Of a DNA stretch of 46,872 nucleotides, positions 1 to 7,916 are shown one piece after another. Position 1 is the first letter of the stretch, and the number at the start of each line of letters is the position of its first letter. Made by a program: the position numbers and the translations under genes. The DNA lies in contig JAJZZC010000012.1 in NCBI GenBank assembly GCA_021797775.1, positions 1-46,872 of the forward strand, read 5' to 3'. Below the pieces are notes generated by a model. That model saw only the letters and a list, made by a program, of their open reading frames with translations. It was not told the origin of the DNA and did no database searches. The stretch is from Bacillota bacterium (GTDB lineage Bacteria > Bacillota > Sulfobacillia > RBS10-35 > JAJYVN01).

Positions 1-2273
1 CAAAGTATTGACGCTGAACGTGCGTGCGCTGGTCGTTCCGGTGCCCAACCCCCTGTTCGAACCTGCTCTGCAGCCCCTAGCGCACCCCCATTGCGAGATT
101 CAGGTTCAATGCCCTACTCGGCATTCCAGCCGTTGCACCCCCGCGGAACCGGATTGCCGAGAGGGCCACGAGCACGTTTCAATGCCCTACTCGGCATTCC
201 AGCCGTTGCACCGGCGGATGAACGCCGCGCGCCCCTCCGCCCCCTGGAAGTTTCAATGCCCTACTCGGCATTCCAGCCGTTGCACCGCTGGCGGGGGTCT
301 CGGCCGCGGACATCGTCCGCGGGTTTCAATGCCCTACTCGGCATTCCAGCCGTTGCACCAGTTAGGCAGCCTCGGAAGCGTGATTACCGTTGCGCGGGTT
401 TCAATGCCCTACTCGGCATTCCAGCCGTTGCACCGTGGGGGCGGCGGCTGGGGCCGCCCAGGCGGCGGCGTTTCAATGCCCTACTCGGCATTCCAGCCGT
501 TGCACCCTCGGAGAATGCCTACACGATACTCGGCTGGAACCTGTTTCAATGCCCTACTCGGCATTCCAGCCGTTGCACCTGACGGCGCCTGGGAACGGAG
601 GCACACTATGGGTCCGTTTCAATGCCCTACTCGGCATTCCAGCCGTTGCACCCGGAACCGGTCTTGTCGTGGACGTCGAGGCGGTGGACTGTTTCAATGC
701 CCTACTCGGCATTCCAGCCGTTGCACCCTCCTGGTGGGCACGGGTGTCCTGCCCTGGCTCATGTTTCAATGCCCTACTCGGCATTCCAGCCGTTGCACCA
801 CGAATCCCCTTATACTTCCAGGTACGGGCCATGTATGGTTTCAATGCCCTACTCGGCATTCCAGCCGTTGCACCTGGGGGGGGATTGACGTCAAGGCCGG
901 AGGCATATTGGTTTCAATGCCCTACTCGGCATTCCAGCCGTTGCACCTCGATTTGGCGGAGCCGCGCCGGGGGAATCGGTGGAAGTTTCAATGCCCTACT
1001 CGGCATTCCAGCCGTTGCACCCGGCGGCACATGCCGGTGGAAACAGTGGCGGCGATGGTTTCAATGCCCTACTCGGCATTCCAGCCGTTGCACCTCCGCA
1101 GGTGGAAGAAGGTTGAAGATCATCAATCTCAGTTTCAATGCCCTACTCGGCATTCCAGCCGTTGCACCCCCACAGGAGGGTCTGTGGATGTGGAGGGGCT
1201 ACAAGGTTTCAATGCCCTACTCGGCATTCCAGCCGTTGCACCCTGATGCACTGGTCGCGGTCCCAGCCCCACCGTTTAGGTTTCAATGCCCTACTCGGCA
1301 TTCCAGCCGTTGCACCCACGCGCCGTTGCGCGAGCGGCTGGAGCGATATGTGGTTTCAATGCCCTACTCGGCATTCCAGCCGTTGCACCGGATCGGGACC
1401 CGTTGGCGTTCGGGGCCCACCGATACGGTTTCAATGCCCTACTCGGCATTCCAGCCGTTGCACCCCGGTTTTGACTTCACTGAAGAAGTGCTATCCTTAC
1501 AGTTTCAATGCCCTACTCGGCATTCCAGCCGTTGCACCCTGGCATCGGAGTCGGATCCACTGCTGGACGGGCACAGGTTTCAATGCCCTACTCGGCATTC
1601 CAGCCGTTGCACCGGCGACCGGCCGCTGGATCATCCGCGCTGCCATCTAGTTTCAATGCCCTACTCGGCATTCCAGCCGTTGCACTCGCATGATCCACGT
1701 CAGGGCGCGAGGAGCGCGGGCGGTTTCAATGCCCTACTCGGCATTCCAGCCGTTGCACCCGATGGCCGCCAAGACGGGGGCCCCATTCGCATGATCGTTT
1801 CAATGCCCTACTCGGCATTCCAGCCGTTGCACCGCCCGGGGTACCGGGCGGGAGTGGCCATGTGGACGGTTTCAATGCCCTACTCGGCATTCCAGCCGTT
1901 GCACCTAAGCACGCTGGCGCCGCTGCGCCATCGCGCGCGGGCGGTTTCAAGGCCCTACTCGGCATTCCAGCCGTTGCACCCCCACGGCGGCCGGAGGTAT
2001 GTTGGGTAGTGGTGCGGGTTTCAATGCCCTACTCGGCATTCCAGCCGTTGCACCTAAAAGCCCTCGGCCAGAGATAAGGTCGGGGGTTTTGTTTCAATGC
2101 CCTACTCGGCATTCCAGCCGTTGCACCTGAATCCGGCCATGACGCCAGCAGCGGACCATGTGGGTTTCAATGCCCTACTCGGCATTCCAGCCGTTGCACC
2201 TTCTTTCTATCTACTTTACTGTTCTAATGCTTGCGGCGTTTCAATGCCCTACTCGGCATTCCAGCCGTTGCAC

Positions 2274-2385
2274 CTTCCGGGAGGCGGAGCTTCTCTAGCG
2301 AGAGGAAAACAGTTTCAATGCCCTACTCGGCATTCCAGCCGTTGCACCTTCCGGGAGGCGGAGCTTCTCTAGCGAGAGGAAAACA
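2274..2385. repeat. tandem duplicated spacer-repeat unit
   Basis: The spacers at 2274-2311 and 2348-2385 are identical 38-mers, starting CTTCCGGGAGG and ending GAGGAAAACA, separated by one perfect repeat. The simplest reading is slippage or unequal recombination that duplicated one spacer-repeat unit. The spacer contains a small palindrome around TCTCTAGCGAGA, so its target may be a hairpin-forming site. Confidence 0.95.
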
Positions 2386-3594
2386 GTTTCAATGCCCTAC
2401 TCGGCATTCCAGCCGTTGCACCTGGCCAGCAGGTCTGTGTAGAATGTGAGGTTCAGCCCGTTTCAATGCCCTACTCGGCATTCCAGCCGTTGCACCAATG
2501 AATACGGAAGGGGGAGTGACGATAAGGGTCCGGTTTCAATGCCCTACTCGGCATTCCAGCCGTTGCACCCTTGCCCCGAATCGCGGTCGGCCCCGTGTCC
2601 GGGCTGTTTCAATGCCCTACTCGGCATTCCAGCCGTTGCACCCTTGTGGACACCATAACAAAACTCCTCTGGGGGCAGGTTTCAATGCCCTACTCGGCAT
2701 TCCAGCCGTTGCACCCTTTCGGATGATATGAAGACGATAACCTATATGGCCCGGGTTTCAATGCCCTACTCGGCATTCCAGCCGTTGCACGCGGCTCCAG
2801 GACACGACCCTGGCCCAGTATGCCGGTTTCAATGCCCTACTCGGCATTCCAGCCGTTGCACCTCCGTCTGAAGAGCCCGGGAGGCGCCCGGCCGAAACGT
2901 TTCAATGCCCTACTCGGCATTCCAGCCGTTGCACCCTGCAAAGGATCTTAAGGAGTATGCTTTTGATTTGGGGTTTCAATGCCCTACTCGGCATTCCAGC
3001 CGTTGCACCATCCTCGCGGAGGGCAAACCACTTTCCCATTGTCCGTTTCAATGCCCTACTCGGCATTCCAGCCGTTGCACCTTGCTTGAGGAGTGGTTCA
3101 GATGCTGCACAGGGTGGTTTCAATGCCCTACTCGGCATTCCAGCCGTTGCACCCAGCATGGGACCGATCGTGGGATTGAGAATCCCTATGTTTCAATGCC
3201 CTACTCGGCATTCCAGCCGTTGCACCCAGGACGCGCAGCACGACGGCAAGCGCGTGAAGATCTTCGGTTTCAATGCCCTACTCGGCATTCCAGCCGTTGC
3301 ACCGGTAGCGGCGACGACGACGGTGGCGGGTGGGTGACGTTTCAATGCCCTACTCGGCATTCCAGCCGTTGCACCCCTCCACCTGGCGGACGAGATCGAC
3401 GCCGCCACGGGGGTTTCAATGCCCTACTCGGCATTCCAGCCGTTGCACCCCCCCAGAAGGCCCGCCTGCTGGGCAAGGGCGGGGGTTTCAATGCCCTACT
3501 CGGCATTCCAGCCGTTGCACCCCGGCAGGTCCCGTGCTAGCTGGACAAATCCAATGTAGTTTCAATGCCCTACTCGGCATTCCAGCCGTTGCAC

Positions 3595-3631
3595 CAGGGA
3601 TGGCCACTCCACAATGCAAGCCAGAAATATA
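3595..3631. repeat. duplicated spacer, copy 1
   Basis: This 37-nt spacer starts CAGGGATGGCC and ends CAGAAATATA. It is identical to the spacer at 4103-4139, seven units away, while the spacers between and around the copies differ. It is flanked by perfect repeats on both sides. The duplication is therefore not a simple tandem slip. Confidence 0.95.
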
Positions 3632-4066
3632 GTTTCAATGCCCTACTCGGCATTCCAGCCGTTGCACGACGGGGGCACGCGTGTCGGAGGTCTGCGTCCC
3701 CAGTTTCAATGCCCTACTCGGCATTCCAGCCGTTGCACCGTCCCGCACCATCCCGGCCGCTGTCACGGCCTCACGGTTTCAATGCCCTACTCGGCATTCC
3801 AGCCGTTGCACCGCCAGGCCAGCAGCACGGCGCCGACGCGTACCTCGCCAGTTTCAATGCCCTACTCGGCATTCCAGCCGTTGCACCGGCCCTGCGCCTG
3901 CTCGCCGGCGAGCCGGAGGCCGGTTTCAATGCCCTACTCGGCATTCCAGCCGTTGCACGCTCCTTGTCGGCACGGGCGTCCTGCCCTGGCTCATGTTTCA
4001 ATGCCCTACTCGGCATTCCAGCCGTTGCACCGGGCTGGACGGCGGCGGGCCGTCGTGCCGGCGGCC

Positions 4067-4102
4067 GTTTTAATGGCCTCCTTTGCATTCCCGCCGTTGC
4101 AC
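4067..4102. repeat. degenerate internal CRISPR repeat
   Basis: This repeat copy differs from the consensus at six of 36 positions (5, 10, 14, 17, 18 and 26 in plus-strand numbering), whereas nearly all other copies are identical. The changes disrupt the central hairpin. It abuts the second copy of a duplicated spacer (4103-4139). Degeneration inside an otherwise uniform array suggests an old array end or a recombination junction buried by later rearrangement. Confidence 0.93.
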
Positions 4103-5124
4103 CAGGGATGGCCACTCCACAATGCAAGCCAGAAATATAGTTTCAATGCCCTACTCGGCATTCCAGCCGTTGCACCTCATCGGGTGAATCCGGCAATGAC
4201 GCCCGCGGATGTTTCAATGCCCTACTCGGCATTCCAGCCGTTGCACCGTACGGCGCTCGCCAGTCATGGCTGTGGCCCTCCGCGGTTTCAATGCCCTACT
4301 CGGCATTCCAGCCGTTGCACCTTTGGTTGCTCCGACCTTGCAGCCTTCGCCATCGAGTGGTTTCAATGCCCTACTCGGCATTCCAGCCGTTGCACCCGCC
4401 GGGCTGGGCCTCCTTCCAGTCCTCCAGGCCCCGGTTTCAATGCCCTACTCGGCATTCCAGCCGTTGCACCCCATGGCAGCATCGTCCTACTCGGGTGCCT
4501 CTGGGGAGTTTCAATGCCCTACTCGGCATTCCAGCCGTTGCACCGGGTCTGGAGCGAAGAGGTTGAGGCCATCGAGGCCGTTTCAATGCCCTACTCGGCA
4601 TTCCAGCCGTTGCACCGTTCCTGCTTCACGCGGGCCATACTTGTGCTCCCAGTTTCAATGCCCTACTCGGCATTCCAGCCGTTGCACCCGCGCCACCTCG
4701 GCGTACCACCCCAGGACCTCGACGTTTCAATGCCCTACTCGGCATTCCAGCCGTTGCACCTTGATTTGCCAATAGGGAAGCATAACCGCAACCCAGTTTC
4801 AATGCCCTACTCGGCATTCCAGCCGTTGCACCCGCTCGTCCGCCGCCTCCGTCAGGGCGTGAAGATCGGTTTCAATGCCCTACTCGGCATTCCAGCCGTT
4901 GCACCTCCGAAGAGGAAGAATACAACGTCGGCGAAGGCGAGTTTCAATGCCCTACTCGGCATTCCAGCCGTTGCACCCGGCGCCCGGGGTACCGGGTGGC
5001 AGCGGGCCCGTGGAGGTTTCAATGCCCTACTCGGCATTCCAGCCGTTGCACCCCGGGCGGCCCAGGAGCGGGCGTATCAATCGCCTGTGTTTCAATGCCC
5101 TACTCGGCATTCCAGCCGTTGCAC

Positions 5125-5547
5125 CCCCCCCGGAGAGGCCCAGGGACCGCACCCCACAACGAGCCAGCTGGTCGCCGGTTAGATGGCCCGTGATCCCCAC
5201 TCGGCCGGCTCTGGGGGCCGGGCGCAGGACCTCCTGCCCCACCGGTGCCCCACTCCCCGGACGGCCGCGAGCGGCGAACACCAGAGCGGATCCGCTGGGG
5301 GGGCGGGCGCGCCCTGCACCTTCTTGACGAATGGCGGCCGGTCGTGGATCGCCTTGGCAGCCATGCCTTCACGGGGTGAGGGGCCGCTCGCGAGAGGGTC
5401 CCGGGGTTTCGGCCCCCACTTCGCCGCTCGCGGACTCCTTCGCGGCATCGCGTGCGGAATCCTTTCGGGGACTTCCGCGCGCCAGGTGTCCGATCCTGCC
5501 ACAGCGGTGGACGACGGTCGCGTTGGCGGCTGGCGTCAGGCATACGC
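5125..5547. other. presumed CRISPR leader side, no convincing gene
   Basis: This stretch adjoins the last perfect repeat and should carry the leader if the array is transcribed on the minus strand. It is GC-rich, with no AT-rich tract or clear -10/-35 pair that I can point to. Several open frames cross it on both strands, but they overlap one another, lack ribosome-binding sites and resemble nothing I recognise. Confidence 0.4.
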
Positions 5548-5706
5548 GGAGGCCGCCTCCGCATCGCCCTCGCGGTGGCTGACTCCCCCCAGGTGGCGGC
5601 CCGCATGCGTGCGCTGGCGGACGCCATCGCGGCAAGCAACCTGGCGGGGTTGGACGAGTGCGTCCCCGGTTACGCCACCCTCACCGTTGGCTACGGTCCG
5701 CGGCTC
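5548..5706 (+). pseudogene. possible fragment of 5-oxoprolinase subunit PxpB (KipI-like)
   Basis: The plus-strand frame here reads RMRALADAIAASNLAGLDEC followed by VPGYATLTVGYGP. This resembles the N-terminal region of PxpB/KipI proteins, whose family pattern is a helix with VRALA, then VxEVVPxYxSLxVxYDP. PxpB with PxpC forms the ATP-dependent 5-oxoprolinase; KipI also inhibits the sporulation kinase KinA in Bacillus. The similarity stops at about residue 50, and the reading frame on both sides does not continue the family. No pxpA or pxpC lies nearby, so this looks like a decayed remnant. The match is from memory of the family pattern and could be chance in GC-rich sequence. Confidence 0.4.
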
Positions 5707-5803
5707 GCCGCGGCTGCGCCCGTGCGCGGAGAGCGTGCATACTGCTGCGCGTGGACCTCGGCGTCGCGGTGGGAGCCGCATTCTGGGTCGGAGACCGCCG
5801 GTT

Positions 5804-5840
5804 GCCGGCCAGCGGACCGTGGGTTGATCCGTTGGCCGGC
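5804..5840. terminator. hairpin downstream of the DUF3048 gene
   Basis: A 13-bp stem (one G-T pair) with an 11-nt loop: GCCGGCCAGCGGA pairs with TCCGTTGGCCGGC. It sits about 65 bp beyond the stop codon of the minus-strand gene ending at 5905, where a terminator is expected, but there is no T-run on either side. It could also simply be a palindrome. Confidence 0.35.
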
Positions 5841-5904
5841 AAATCGCCTTCGCGGCCTGAGCCAGCGGCCCCCGCACTCCAACCCAACTTCAGAATAAGA
5901 ACGA

Positions 5905-6960
5905 TCAGTGGAAGACGACGTTGGAGGCCACGGGCACCACCTCAAACCAATACGGGCCGGGCCCGACCGGCACCGGCCGCCCCCCGGCGCTGACCTGGGG
6001 CAGGCCGTTGGAACCCATGGCCCAGGAGGCGGCGAACCGCTGCCCGTCGCGCAGCACCCACGCCGGGCCCGGTTCGTTCCACAGCATCCGGATCGAGCCG
6101 GGTGTGTGGGGATCGGGGTCGGGCCCGTAGGGCACCACCAGGATGATGACGGTGCCGGCGCGGACGCGGCGGCCGTCGGTCATCACCTGAACCTGGCCGT
6201 TCACCGTGCGTATCCAGGAGTGGCCACTCCACTGCCAGCCGGCGGTGTAGACATAGGCTGGTGGGTTGTACGCGTAATGCAGCGAAACCGAGGCCGTGGG
6301 CACGGCGCCCGCCGGCAGCGGCCCGCGTGGGGGCAGGATGAGCCCCGGGCTGGTGTAGCCGAACGCGTGCACGGCCGCTTCCAGCAGGTGCGTTGAGGTG
6401 TAAAGGTTGTGTGGCGCTGCCCGGGAGGCACTGCGCCAGAAGTATGGCCCCGCGCCGTAGATCTCGTCGATGTTCTGCAGGTGCCAGGTGTGCACGTACG
6501 CCAGCGCGTCGACGTTGCCGCCCGCGTGGGCGAAGGGGAGGCCGTAGGCCCGATCCAGTTGGTCGAAATAGATGCGGGTGCTGCGCACCGGCCCGATGCG
6601 CGCCGCTGGCTGGGTAAAGATACAGAAGAAGCGCGTGATGCCGCCTTCGGCCAGCATCTCCCACACGAGGGCAGCATGGTCGAGCCCCGACTGCGGGCGG
6701 GCGGCGGGCGCGTTCTCCACCACCACGGCCACGGCAGGGATCACCTCGGGGAGGCGCGACGGGCGCGACCTCGCGCCGCTGGCGGCCGGGGGCCTGGCGC
6801 GCGCGTGCGCGGCGGCCGCCGCCGGCCGACCACGGGGGGTCAATCCGATGCGCGCGGGTCGAGGGGGATGGACGGCCGCCCTCGTGGACCCACACGCCGA
6901 CAACAGGACCCCGGCTGCCGCGACCGCGCACCAGAGGCCGCGCGATCCCCCGCGCCGCAT
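5905..6960 (-). CDS. DUF3048 (YerB-like) lipoprotein
   Basis: A 351-residue predicted secreted lipoprotein. The chosen ATG at 6960 has an AGGGGGG Shine-Dalgarno site 8 nt upstream and gives an N-terminus of MRRGGSRGLWC, a hydrophobic stretch and the lipobox LLSAC with Cys23 as the likely lipidated residue. After a low-complexity Ala/Arg/Pro linker comes the family core, including ARPQSGLDHAALVWEMLAEG, GITRFFCIF and IGPVRSTRIYFDQL, which are hallmarks of the DUF3048/YerB family. The biochemical role of this family is not established; members are cell-surface proteins of Gram-positive bacteria. It is divergent from the gene at 7178 and is the last minus-strand gene before the CRISPR locus. An upstream in-frame start at 7023 is possible but would bury the signal peptide. 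Confidence 0.9.
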   Translation of the reverse strand: MRRGGSRGLWCAVAAAGVLLSACGSTRAAVHPPRPARIGLTPRGRPAAAAAHARARPPAASGARSRPSRLPEVIPAVAVVVENAPAARPQSGLDHAALVWEMLAEGGITRFFCIFTQPAARIGPVRSTRIYFDQLDRAYGLPFAHAGGNVDALAYVHTWHLQNIDEIYGAGPYFWRSASRAAPHNLYTSTHLLEAAVHAFGYTSPGLILPPRGPLPAGAVPTASVSLHYAYNPPAYVYTAGWQWSGHSWIRTVNGQVQVMTDGRRVRAGTVIILVVPYGPDPDPHTPGSIRMLWNEPGPAWVLRDGQRFAASWAMGSNGLPQVSAGGRPVPVGPGPYWFEVVPVASNVVFH

Positions 6961-7112
6961 GTCCGCCCCCCTCATCCAGCGGGGGCCGCGTGCCCGCTCC
7001 GCCGCGGCCATCCGCGTCCGCACGCATGCGGGTGAGGAAGCCCCAGCGCCCTCGGCATTCTAACAGGCAGTTTGGCATGCGCGTGCTGCGCGGGAGTGGC
7101 CACGCCGCCCCG

Positions 7113-7142
7113 TTTACGGAGCGGTGGCCTCGGGCGCATACT
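7113..7142 (+). promoter_or_regulatory. candidate promoter for the gene at 7178
   Basis: TTTACG at 7113-7118 and CATACT at 7137-7142 are separated by 18 bp, a four-of-six match at each hexamer. Start of transcription would fall near 7149, about 30 nt before the coding start. No other obvious promoter lies in this divergent gap. Confidence 0.4.
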
Positions 7143-7177
7143 GCACAACAGGGACTGGACCGGAGGGGGGCGGCCCC

Positions 7178-7750
7178 ATGCGACTGGACAGCCCGACGAA
7201 AGTCAAGGGTACGTCGCGCCAGCCTGCGAGCAGCGGCCGGCCATCCGGCCCCGTGCACGTGCCTCGCCGACGCCGCGGCGTACCGCTGCTGGGCTGGATC
7301 ATGGTGGGTGTGGTGACCCTGCTGGCCCTCCTGCTCTATATCGGCACACGCCAGTACGCGCCGAGCCCGCTCAACGCGCCTCCCCCGACCTGGGGACCAC
7401 TGACGCTGGCACAGGTGGCCGTGCGCGCGTCACGGGCCGCGGGTGAGGTCCGTCCGACGGGTGCCGTCTGGGTGTCCACCCTGCGCATGGATGCAGTACC
7501 CTACCTGACCGGGCGCAGCAGTTCCAACCCCGAAGCCGACTTCCTGGTGGCCCTCCGGGGGCACTTCCACGCCAGCGGCCCCGTGGGGGTACGCCTGCCC
7601 GGCTCGCTACTTCAGGGCAATCGCCTAGTGCTGCTGGTACGGGGGTTCGATGGCCACGTGACGGGTTTGATGATCACCGACCGGCCCCTGGCACGTTTGC
7701 GCGGCCTCGGGATCGTCCACCCGCTCTCCCTCGGGCTCGGGCTGCTCTGA
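7178..7750 (+). CDS. single-pass membrane protein of unknown function
   Basis: A 190-residue protein. The ATG at 7178 follows a strong GGAGGGGGG site 8 nt upstream; an in-frame start at 7124 lacks one. Residues 1-35 are basic and polar, followed by an arginine cluster and one hydrophobic segment, LLGWIMVGVVTLLALLLYI. This is a type II anchor with the remaining ~130 residues outside the membrane (positive-inside rule). The outer part contains hydrophobic strands such as FLVALRGHF, NRLVLLVRGF and GHVTGLMITD that suggest a small beta-rich domain. I do not recognise the family. It is the only plus-strand gene in the left third apart from the array flanks and converges on hslU. Confidence 0.75.
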   Translation: MRLDSPTKVKGTSRQPASSGRPSGPVHVPRRRRGVPLLGWIMVGVVTLLALLLYIGTRQYAPSPLNAPPPTWGPLTLAQVAVRASRAAGEVRPTGAVWVSTLRMDAVPYLTGRSSSNPEADFLVALRGHFHASGPVGVRLPGSLLQGNRLVLLVRGFDGHVTGLMITDRPLARLRGLGIVHPLSLGLGLL

Positions 7751-7879
7751 AAGCCGGTGGACGCGCAAACCGCAGGCGGCGGGGCACGAGAGCAGCGCTG
7801 TTCCACCCCTCTCCCGCCCCACGCGTCGCGCATCAGCAAGCCGTCTGTCGCCCGCTGCCCTTCTACGGCCCGCTCCGGA

Positions 7880-7916
7880 AGGGAGACGGCCACGGGTATC
7901 CCGTGGCCGTCTCCCT
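7880..7916. terminator. perfect 17-bp hairpin between convergent genes
   Basis: AGGGAGACGGCCACGGG and its exact complement flank a 3-nt TAT loop. The hairpin overlaps the first base of the hslU stop codon on the minus strand and lies about 130 bp beyond the end of the plus-strand gene at 7750. Such a long perfect stem is typical of a bidirectional terminator, though no T-run follows on either strand. Confidence 0.75.

Larger units (their letters stand above)
103..5124 (-). CRISPR. CRISPR array, 69 repeats and 68 spacers
   Basis: A 36-bp repeat, reading GTTTCAATGCC at its plus-strand start and GCCGTTGCAC at its end, recurs 69 times with 35-41 bp spacers (period about 73-75). The repeat holds a 6-bp inverted repeat, AATGCC/GGCATT, around a 6-nt loop. 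On the minus strand it ends in ATTGAAAC, the usual 5' handle of mature crRNA in type I and III systems, so transcription is probably leftward with the leader beyond 5124. In that orientation the repeat at 103 is the leader-distal one, and its single change (plus-strand position 2, T to G) fits terminal-repeat decay. Variants found by eye are the repeats at 103, 1944 (position 8, T to G) and 4067 (six changes). No cas gene is present, so the subtype cannot be assigned; genes could lie left of position 1. Confidence 0.98.

Noticed and set aside
53-64. GTTCGAAC resembling a tRNA T-loop
   Set aside because: The flanks do not form a T-stem and no acceptor or anticodon arm fits.
8-5327. Long open frames across the CRISPR array encoding repeated SMPYSAFQPLH, FNALLGIPAVAP and FQCPTRHSSRC units
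   Set aside because: They are translations of the CRISPR repeat in its frames, kept open because the repeat lacks stops and spacers are GC-rich; they have no ribosome-binding sites.
5100-5827. Overlapping frames of 107-214 codons on both strands right of the array
   Set aside because: No ribosome-binding site or recognisable product; only the short PxpB-like stretch was kept.
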